A program made the position numbers and the translations under genes. Of a stretch of 64,000 nucleotides of DNA, positions 48,901-60,900 are shown piece after piece. Position 1 is the first letter of the stretch. Each line of letters begins with the position of its first letter. The stretch lies in contig OX104117.1 in the NCBI GenBank assembly GCA_944474755.1, forward strand, positions 42,921,222-42,985,221. The letters run 5' to 3'. The DNA is from Limnoperna fortunei. Lineage: Eukaryota; Mollusca; Bivalvia; Mytilida; Modiolidae. The notes beneath the pieces were generated by a model. It saw only the letters and a list, made by a program, of their open reading frames with translations. It searched no databases and was not told the DNA's origin.

Positions 48901-51900
48901 TTAATAGCGAGCACAGCTCACAGTGGGGCAGCAAAGCTGCCAGCGAAGAGTGGAGAGCTCGTCACGTGATCAAAATGAAATCACGTGATCACAATCTGCT
49001 TAATGCTGATATTGATTTTTTTTTCGTCCGGAAGTTGATATCGTCAAAAAACTGGAACAAAGTGAATGAAGAAGCACTGAATTTAATTTTAAAGAAAGAC
49101 TTATAAATAAAAATTGACAACGATTAAAAGTTAATGTTATATTTAAAAATGACAACGAAAATTTCATAATATTTTTTGCAATCTCTAAATCGATCTTTAA
49201 AAACTGACAATCAAATTAAATTTCATGTGACGTCACCATTACAAAGAAAGACGTCACATGACCACTGGAATTTAGAGGCACATTTTGGGTGTTCGGAAGT
49301 AACCTTAATTATGAAATGCACATTATATATTGATAATAAAAGACTATATTGTCTGTTCTCGCATTTAGCAATGCCTACTCCATATTAGATAACTCCTACA
49401 CACTTGCAAAAAATTACAGGTAAGCATCTGGTTGTTAAAGGGAACTTTTTCAAACAACCTCATTTTCAACATAATGTATACTATACTACATCATCTGTTC
49501 TCAATATGTATGTGTAATTAACACATCATCTGTTCTCAATATGTATGTGTAATTAACACATCATCTGTTCTCAATATGTATGTGTAATTAACTATGTAAT
49601 GCAATTCTTACAAAAAAATACTTTACACTTTAAATTCAAATGTTAATCATAAAATTTGTCTAAGCTAGAACATTGGTCTAAAAGATGGGATCTGTCTATG
49701 TTGAAGAAATTTGGGTTTTTAGAAATTAAGGTATCGTAATATATGGTATTGTGCAATTGGGAAAAATTTCACATCTAAATGTTTAAGATGCTGATTTTCT
49801 CACTACCGAGGAGATAAGTGGTGTATTAAAGGAAAATTTCTGTCAAATAAAAAACGTGCAAATCCACGTTTTATGACAAAATGAATTTATGCATGACTAT
49901 CATAGAACAGATTAAGGCACAACAGAATATTATTATGTCATAGCAAAAACATGGTTGTACCCTGTGGATTTTGTAAATATCTTTATTAAATAGAGAACTT
50001 TATTCATTCATTCATTCTTTATTTCCTCTTAATAGAGATTCAGTTAATGAATACAATACATATTATAATAGTAGACAAAATACAAACTATATCACCTTAT
50101 ATACATTTTTGTCAATAACTATATCCCACCAAACATCCCGAACAGCCAAGATGACGGACAATTTAGACATGCATGAATATAGACATCTTCAAATGATCGA
50201 TTGCAATACGCACATACACCATTGGAAGAATATGGTATTTCAGCCCAAACTTTTGTTATAAGGTAAGATCGTCTTATTTCCGTAAAAGTTAGTGAGTGTT
50301 TCCAGAAGTGTGCCAACTGGACACTATGGTGCAGGTTTCTAAATCTGGAAAAATCATTGTCATTGGTTATTCGACTATGCCAATCGCAAGTGTGTTTTTC
50401 AAAAATTGCATTGTTTACAATTTTTCTCCACGCATCTTTTTCAGGAAAATAACCATCTAACATATAGTCCAAGATATATCTAGAGAGTCTATATTTAAAG
50501 AGAATATACTATTATGTCTGGAATGAAACCATAGTGTTGACGTATTTTGTCTACTATAAACGAGAAAAGTCTTATAACGAAAATCTTTTTAGACAGATAG
50601 GTTTCGTTCATAACACACAGTTTATTTAGGAATAACAACTTCTTTTTATCAATATAAGCGTCAATAGGATGCAGCCCAAGTACACTCTGACAAATATCAG
50701 ATCTAGTTAGCGTTTTAAGGTTCAAAATATGTTTTATAATGAAGTGTTGAAATTTGTTTAATGTCAACCAATCAGATGATTTCAAGTTAGTCCACATTTC
50801 ACAACCATATAGGGCAGTTGGCAGGACAACGGTCTTACAAAGTTTAACAAATATTGACGGGTTTGTAAATTGTGAGGAGATTCCGTTCAGTGCGAAGTAT
50901 GCATTTCTTCCTTTTCTGCACGCATTCACAGTTCTATCGATCGACTTCAATTTAGAGTTTATCTCAATTCCAAGATGACAGCAAGTTTCTGCTTTTGGAA
51001 TAAGTTCATCACCGATATACCATAAATAATTTATATTACAGTCCCTTGATTTTGCAGCAAATTGCAGAATACAAGATTTGTCCGCGTTAAAACAAAACCG
51101 CCACTTGTTAGAAAAATTTACACAAATATCAAGCATTTTTTGTAATTGTAGTGGAGATGTGCTAACACATGCTATATCATCAGCCAAGGAAAGAGCACAA
51201 GAAGTTATATTAAAAATACCAGTGTTTCTATTTGCTTTTTCAAGACTAACAATAAGGTCGTTTATAAAAATAAGATATAGCAAACCTGACAAAACGCCGC
51301 CTTGGCGAACTCCCTCTTCAACAGTAAAATACATAGATTGACTCTGATTGACTATTACAGCACTTTTAGTATCAGTATAACATTCATTTATTAAGTTCCA
51401 AATATTTGTAAAAAATAAACTAAGTAATCTAAATAAGAATACTGTGTCAAGACTCAGAAAGAAAATCACCTGCAAAATATTTAGGCATTATCACTTCCTT
51501 AGCCAAGCTCTGACAATTAATGGGTAGACTCCAATCAAATAAATATAATGGTTCATCCAATGTTTCCTGTTGTACACTATTGATATAAGATTCCACAGAC
51601 ACAGTCTTACTGTTCTCCAATCTAGCCCATTCCACTGATTGTTTTACTGGCTTCTTCAATGTAACACTACAATTCCCTACAATTTTTAAATAAAAATTTG
51701 TTTTTAATACTGAATATTTCAATATTTGATCCACTTTGATTTATCAACTGAAGTTAATTAAAATCTACATTTAGAACACCTAACCAATTTAAAAGAAACT
51801 TAGTTATCAAGTTAATAGCATACGGCCATAAAAATTAAAGGTACAACATACATCTGTGCCAGAAAGAAAATTTGCCAGTTCTTGTGGCCCTACGCAATAA

Positions 51901-54900
51901 ATGTATTAACTATTCTTGTCATTGTCATTAAATGTTTTTAATAGCAAATTTTGCCTAAAAAACTTCAACATCCTTTATTCAAACTTTAAAATTGCAATTC
52001 ATGACATTACCACTGAAAATCAGAGAAGTACAGTATTTAAAAAACCCCTTCAATATACCAGTATTATGGACTGCACTTATTAGAGACTCTAGAGAAAACA
52101 ATATAGATATCACTATTATTTTGTCGGTCAGAAATCTTACCAGCCTTTTCTTTTACATGGTCCATTGACCAAGGTACAGTGGTTACTTTTTGGTCTGTAA
52201 TAATGACTGGTGTACCAGTACTTTCATATTTACAGATGAAATCTTTTACTGTCAGATCTTTTGCAGATATTTTTGTAACCTAAGACATAAACAAATGACA
52301 GTATATTACACATTGTAATATATGAAATACATTTTTAATGAGAAAAATAATACACAATTCATATAAATCACTATCCATAATCCTAACCAAAAAAATTGTA
52401 AAAGTCATAGTAAAACAGTTAACTTCCAGGAACAAAGAATGTGAAAATTACTGTGGTTTCATTTTTATTCGTGATGTACCAATTTTTGTTGTTTTTTTTT
52501 AATGGGGAAAAACCACGAAATTACGAACTCAACGAATAATGACCTCTAGGCAATCTATCTATAATGAGGTAAGCTGACATGAGAAACTGCTATGGGTCTG
52601 TTGTTTAAATGGATACTGATGATTGATGTTCAAGGTGCATCGTTATAAATATGTTTTCGATAGATATGACTATTTTGTATTATGAACAACTTTAGTATGT
52701 TTATGACACTGAACAAAAATAAAATTGGAAAAAAAAATTGTTATTTTTAATTGCGTTATCAGTAAGGAAAATACTTCCTGTTGTACCTTTTCATCATAAA
52801 GTGTTGATGTATACACAAATATTAATTAACTTTCTTAATAAATAACGATCAATAAAGCAATCTATTTTTAACACCTTTTATACTATTTTACATCTTTAAA
52901 AACCACTAACTATATCATCAAATTTATTGTCAATCAAACAAACTTAATCTTTGCCCCAGGAAATGAATGACGAATTTACAATTAACTGTTTATTTAGATA
53001 GGTTTAAATCAAATGACATGTTTATTATGTTTACGGCTTGAAAACAAAATCTGTTTAATCTTTATTACTTCATGTTCCTTTAAAAACAGTAAATACGCCT
53101 TCTTTAAGATCTGTAGTTAGATGTACACTATCTCATGATATATGGTATCGGATGATTTTATTTAGGGCACTTGACTCAACTCACCGTCGTTTAAAATTGT
53201 GTTTACAAACGACATAAAACGGCATAAAATGCAATCGTTTCCACAAATTTATGTTTACTGTGGGCTTTGCATTACAGCACAACAAAGAACAACTAGACAA
53301 AGTCGATCTAGCGATCACTAATACCCCCGCATTTTGTAAAATTTTCTAACGTTTTCCGTGGACTGTGACCTTGAAATTTGATAGATTTCCATCAAAATCA
53401 ATAGGCTTCTTACCAACAAAATATATAACAATATTTTACAGTTTCATTAACATCGGATGCAAACTTTTTGAGTTATTGTCCGGAAACAACTTTTTTGTAG
53501 AAATTTCTAACGTTTTTCATGGACTGTGACCTTGAAATTTGACGTATTTCCCCCAAAATCAATAGGCTTCTTACCAACCTGATCTACAATGTATAACAAT
53601 ATCCCAAAGTTTCATTCAAATCACATGCAAACTTTTTGAGTTATCGTCCGGAAACAACTTTTTTTGTAAAAATTTCTAACGTTTTTCGTGGACTGTGACC
53701 TTGAAATTTAACCCATTTCCCCCAAAATCAAAAGGCTTTTTACAAACCTGATATATAACAATATCCCAAAGTTTCATTCAAATTGAAAGCAAACTTTTTG
53801 AGTTATTGTCCGGAAACAACTTTTTTGTATAAATTTCTAACGTTTTTCGTGGACTGTGACCTTGAAATATGATGTATTTCCCCCAAAATCAATAGGCTTC
53901 TTACCAACCTGATATATGACAATATCCCAAAGTTTCATTCAAATCAGATGTAAACTTTTTGAGTTATTGTCCGGAAAAAACTTTCTTGTTACAATTTCCA
54001 ACGTTTTTCGTGGACTGTGACCTTGAAATTTGACGGATTTCCCCCAAAATCAATAGGCTTCTTACCAACCTGATATATAACAATATCCCAAAGTTTCATT
54101 CAAATCGGATGTAAACTTTTGGAATTATCATCCGGAAACCAAATGTGGACGGACGAACGGACAGACATGAGGAACACTATATACCCCCGACTCTGTCGAG
54201 CAAGGGTATAAAAAGAGTTTTGCATCGTCTTTTTTTTAGCCGTCCCATTTCGTTTTAATGTCGCCGCTTTCCACTAAAAGTACTGTAAATTTATATGAAA
54301 TTCCGTGATCAGCATTACAATTGTCACCTCTCGAGAGTAATTATATCTTGAAAATGACATATTAGAAAATGTACAGACTAACACTGTATGTGAATACGGA
54401 AAATTTATAAACAATTCCCTCAACTTTCAGTTTTTATTTTTTTCGATTCTGTGAACCACGAATTTTAGAATCCCATGAAATGTCTTTTTTCCTCCTACCA
54501 CGAAAATAAATGAAACCACAGTAAACCATAGCAGATCCATAGCATATGGGTCCAGCTGATAATAGGTTGTGATTAGAAAATTGTAATAACATATTCCCGA
54601 ACAGTAATTTGTCATTCAAAAAACTATAACAGGACCATAAGGTCACCAAACATGGTACACTACATATCACCTTAAAATTATCTACCAAACTGCCAAATAT
54701 CAAAAGCCTACCTCAAAAGAGAAACAATTACAACCCAGACACAAATTTGTCATTCACAAAGAAATAATTCAACCTCGATATCAAAGTTCACCAGACATGG
54801 TATGCCACACAATGCCTTCAAATGATCTATCAACACGCTAACTATCAAAACCTACGTCAAAAGAGAAACAAGTTACTGCCCGGACCCCTATTTATTATTC

Positions 54901-57900
54901 AGAAAGCAATTATAAGACCTTTAGATCAAAGTTCAAGGTCAAAGGTCATCAACCATGGTATGCAACACATCACCTTGAAATTACCTTCCCACATAATAAA
55001 TATCAAAAGCCTAAATGAAAAGACAAAACAGATGTAGACCAGACACTATTTTAGATGGACGGACAGATAGACTTATTACTATAGGGTTAAAAGGTTATCA
55101 TGGTATGAAACATACATTTTTGCAATTTGCTCAGCTTCAGTGGTCCCAACTAAAGATAGAACTGTTTTGGCAACCTATTTGAGTTCAAGTGAAGTTCATT
55201 TTATCTGAAACTTATTTCTACTTGAAACCTAACTGATATTGATACACATACCTACCAAATTTTACCTACTTCATTTAAAATTTTTCAAGAATAAATAAAG
55301 ATTACCAATCTGTAAAATTGCCCTATACATACATGACTAATAATATTACATGGATACAATTATGCGTGTTTTTGATTGGTCTAAAAACAATTTTCGAGTC
55401 ATGTTAAATTACAACAGTACAGTAGTCCCCCTCTTATAAGACCACCCCATCTGAGTCATGAAAGTGGTCTTATAATGGGGGTGGTCTTTCTTGAGGGGAT
55501 ACAATTTATACAGGTCAATAGAGCTTGGTCGGTTGATTAGCAGCAAAAGCTGAGAAGTGATTAAGAATCACACAAAATAAGTATTTGTATTTTATTATTC
55601 AGTATAAATAAAAATAAAAAGAATTCATGCAGTTTTTATCTGTTCAAAATGTGTAATGATAATATAACAATTCCAAGTCTTCTTAACAGTGAACGTTTCT
55701 GTTCCTGTTTCATCTGCATTATCGTTGTTTTTATCACTTTTATTGTCTGCCCAGGTTCCACTTCGTAGTTTTTTAAGGTTCCGTCTAATTTGGAAAAATC
55801 CAGGTTTTTCTCTGTTCCAGTTTCCCAAGTTTTTGACATCGTTTGTAGTAAATTTTGATTTATGATTGTGTTGGTACATTGTATTATTATCTCCTTGTTG
55901 AATATTTCAGTCTTCTTGTAATAAACCCGATTTCCGTAATGCCGAAATCAAACTGATCTACAATAATTACTTGTTTTCCCCTTTAATCCAGCTTAAAAAC
56001 CTTTCTTTTGCACGATTTCGACATTTTGTTTACCGGTTGTTGAACTGTTTCCGAACTGGTTTACGATAATAAAACCAAATCTCGTTCTATTCGAGACTTT
56101 CAAAATAAACATCCGGTCAGTGAAAATGGTCGTTCGTGATGGAAATTGACGTTGTTGTGTAAAAAAAACGTGGTCGCTGGTCGCGTTTGAGGGGTGGTCG
56201 TTCGCGACAGGTAATTTTACGTTAGAAACACTTAATGCATCAGGGTTTTGGCCGGATAAAGCGGGTGGTCGCTGGCGAAGGGATCGTATAAGAGGGGGAC
56301 TACTGTACTAATATTGCATCAATATAAGCAGTCAAGCAGAATCTCATCTTGTTTCTGATCTGATTCATGTTTGCATTTGTAACCCAAAAATTATCATGAT
56401 TATGTAAACAAAAAGGGACATGTCTGCTGCTAAAAGATTTGCTACGATATGCAATGATTTGTTGGTTTATTCATTTATACAACAGTAGCATAGCAGCTCC
56501 GTGAATATTATATTGATTAAGAAATTCTTAAAGTGACCTGTATCAAAGTCAGTAATTTAATAATATTAAATTTAAGAATAATTTTTAACATCACATCTGC
56601 ACTGTGCATAGATGTACATTATTCCATAAATACATGTACCATCATACTTTTCTTTGACTTAGCAATGGGAGATAACTGTGTATCAACGACAAAAATTGCA
56701 AGTCTTCACTGGCTGGATTACAAAGCAAGTGCCTTAATACTAGTAAATAGTGAATGGTTTATACAATTTGTTCGAAGGTTTTGGATTTGTGTGAAAAAAT
56801 GTAGGAGTTGATTACACAAAAACAGTACTGTCTTCTGCAAATGTTTTGAAAAATGACAAAGCTCCCAAGTCTGTAAAATTAAGTAAAAAATCCTGAAACA
56901 CTTCTATAATAGCAGGTGCACAACTTCAATACATTTGCAATCTTTACTGTGAAGTTTCAGAGATTTGGGTTGCAAACTGTAGGACATGCCCATCCCCCTG
57001 GCTTCACTATACTATAACCCAGGTTTGCACATCTTGCAAACCGGCCAATAAAATGAAACACAAAAGTGATTGATACCTGTGTTGACAGTGGGAAAGTTGC
57101 TCCTTTTTTAATTCTATGCAGATTTTCCTGCTGAACCTGCTTCACTCTCAAGACTTTTTTTGTTTTCTGTAACAACCATTTATATTCTTTTTCTGAAATT
57201 GTTTTTAAATTATTACATTTAAGTTAATAAAAAATGTTTGTTGTTTTTTGTCCAAGTTAAACTGCTATTGAGGTAAACATTAAGAGAAGATGTTCAAACA
57301 GTGTAAAATAACCAGTTACAAAAATGCACAAGCTGAGTTAGACAAAAGGTTGTACCGGTATTATAAGAGTATTGAAGTTTGTAAACTAAAATAGTTCTGG
57401 ACCATAATAAGCTAATTTAAAGAAAATACCTTAATCCAACAAAACAATTTTGAAAATATTTATGCTTTATTTGTTTCCCTATTTAAAGAGTGACAACACT
57501 TCTACTATGACAATGCTGCATACCTTGATTATGTATCCACTTCTTAGGAGCATTACCTACAGATCTACTTAAATGGTGTTACATGCAAAATTTTTTCCAT
57601 AAATAAGAGTTACAAGGATTACAATTACCCTCTGGTTCTAACTTGACTGCTTCCTGTAAGTGATACGCTGCTTTTTCCACATTGCCAATCCTCTCCTGAA
57701 AGGTTCCAAGGGCAGCATGTACATCTCCAGTGGGTAAACACGCTCTCAGCTTGTTTTGTAATCGACCTATTTCTTCTGTCATAAATTCTCTAGCAGGTAA
57801 TAATCTGGATAATAATTTCATAATATGATTTAATTAATAACAAATAATGAAAAACATCCATTTTAAGGTTCATCTGTGAAATAATCTTAATTAGCCACTT

Positions 57901-60900
57901 CTAGATCTACAACTTGGAAAATAACAAGATGCCAAAATTGACAGACTGAAAATGATTAGTATCTCTCTATATGTACCTTGAAAAAATCATGCAAAACACT
58001 GTTTTTGATCCAAATATATAAACTTATGATATTTATGTTTTAATACACATCTTGGTACAATATTTAATTATGTATTATGTAATTTGAATATTTAGAAGTA
58101 TACATTGTACATTAAAATGTGAAAAATAAGATATAAAAATGAAAGCCACTTTAAATAGACCACAGTACTTCTTTCAGTCAACAAGCAGTGTAAAGAAAGT
58201 CAAAGAAATGTTTGAATTTAAAACATCAGAGGTTTATCATACTTATTAACTTACACATTAAGGTATCAGACCATAATTAACCACATGATCATAGCTGATG
58301 TCCCGGATGTCTATTGATTTTTAATAGAGCAGACCTCGGTAATGTTCGACAAACATTGGCAATACTAAAGGAGTAACTATAAAACTACATTTTTTGTTAA
58401 CATTGACTCAAACAGTATATTTTGTATCATTAATAAACAACCAATTGATTTAATACACTACATTTCTTTTCTCCAAAAAAAAAAAATTAAATGGTCTCTT
58501 TAATTATGGGTCGGATACATTAAATAGCAGATACATGTATATTATAAATATATAAAGATTGTACAGAATGGGATTAAATAAATATATATTTTGTATTCAC
58601 ATCGCTTTATTTTGTATGAAGGGGTGAGTATTGCACTGACTAATACAGTTTCAACACAATAATTTGCAGCCTAGACAAACAATGCTTATTTCTGAGTTTT
58701 GCTGTGTTAACTGGATTAATGAAACAAATCACAAACAATCAAATTTTATTGCTAACTTCGTTATATTTCAAAATAAATTAAGAAATGAGTAAATAATAAG
58801 TGAATCCATTTTCAGATGTATTTAAAGATTTCATTACAATTATGCCATATTATAACCTGTATTATTATTTTTCTGAAATTTTCAGATTGATGAAATTAAA
58901 AATGCAGGAATATGTCTCTGTTTCTAAAACCACGAAAATTGACGTCAATTAAAAAAGTAACCAATTTCACAGTACCTAGAACTTCAATTTAACCAACCAC
59001 ATACACATAATTCAACGTGTCCGTACACCCATATTTATTGCTAATTTTCTCAAGTAACCATTTCTTAAGAGGTCATTATCCTTTTGGATAGCCTGAGCAA
59101 AAGTAACCGGACGGTCGAGACATCAAAATTTTTTATTAAAAAAATCTTTATTTCACTTAAAATTTCATATATGGGGCATTACACCTATAATGCTAAATTA
59201 CATAAAAATGGAGAGAAAAGTATACCTGTCCACGGATTTTTTTTGGGAAAATTACCTTAAAGTTTAAGAATGGTTTTTCTACTTTCATTTCAGTGTTGTG
59301 GTCACATTGTACCACATTACACACTTTAGGAAGTGCTTCCACTGTAAAGACATTGACTGGAAAAAAATATATTCTTGTTCTACAGTAATGCCATACAATT
59401 CAAAATATCCAACTCTTAAGAAATAGCAGTTATAAGCAAAAGCAGAAACAAAAGAGAAAATTGGGACTATTTTTTCATCCTGCCATCTTTTGACATGCAC
59501 CGGAAATTCATTACATGAATAGGATAATGACCCCTTTAAGCAAAGCCAACAGTTCCAGATTTCCACCGAAATTTTTTTTAATGTTATTTAATGATTCTGT
59601 AAATAAAATAAGCATGCAGTTTGAATATATTGCTACTCAAATAAAAATTATGACAGTTTCCAAAGATGTGGTGAATCCTTGTTTTAGCAATTTTTAACTG
59701 ATAAGGACAGTAAGGGTATAATTTTTTTCTTCTGTTCAACAATTTTGGCACAACAGTCAAAATATCACCTTTTTATGACAGTACTGGTGTAATAGTTACC
59801 AAATAAGCAGAAACACATCTGATAAAAGCAACTTTTTATCAAGTGAGAGCTCATTTGAATATAGGGGGGGTTGAAAACAGTCGGTTCTGTTGCTATGACG
59901 GTATGATATAAAAATTAACATTTTTCCTCACAAAAGAAAAAAACTAACTAAAAAAGCTTTTCTTAGCTGTAATGAGTGTATAAATGAACTTATTAAGTAG
60001 AAATACACCACAATGGAATTCAGGTTGAGAAGCAGAGGTCTCTTTTCTGTAGCTTAAACTTTAATAAAACTATGCACAAAGTAGAGTTTTGACTAGTTTT
60101 AAGAAAACTGACATTTAATTGTTATACAAAAAGACTCATTGGCATCTTTTCAGTCCTTTTTGCATGCCAAGTCACTGAAAAAGTAGAAAACATAGCAACT
60201 GACTAGACTGATTGGTTCAAAGTACCCAAAAGCATACTAGATTCACAGACTTTACATTAAAACGACACATTGCAAATGATGCCTACCCATGCCAAATAAT
60301 TACCTAGAGGCCAGAGGAATGAATAAACACTGCATATTGATTAAAATACTGCTGTATAACCTTCTTTTAAGAAACAAAATGAATACATTTAATCTTTAGT
60401 TACAATTTTCAAGGTATGATACATGTTTCTGTCTAGCAATAAGTGCTGGTACATGAAATAGGATCATGGTTTACCTTTATTTAATCAATTTTTGGTCTGA
60501 AAGGTATTATATAATACCAATAATACATTTTTATTTCATGTCACCTTAGGTTCTACCTTACTCTACTCTATAGAATTGTAAACAGTGTGCTTTTTGCAAA
60601 AATAATCACTTTTTATGATACCATAGGCCAAAAAGTCAAATTTTACTTCAGATAATGAAACAGACTATAACTATAAAACCTGAAGATATATTTTGCAGAA
60701 AAGATGTTTTCCTATAATGAGTTCTGGTACCCTTTCATAAAAAGTGCCTGACAAGTGGGATTTTTGTATTTGACCAATTTGTAAATTTTGCTCTTACAGA
60801 GGTCATTATCCTTTTGGATAGCCTGAGCAAAAGTAACCGGACGGTCGAGACATCAAAATTTTTTATTAAAAAAATCTTTATAATTTCATATATGGGGCAT

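Noticed and set aside
59285..59566. Protein-coding gene suggested by a shared 71-93 codon frame in both MITE copies
   Set aside because: The frame runs through the MITE inverted end and has no known domain; it is duplicated because the element is.
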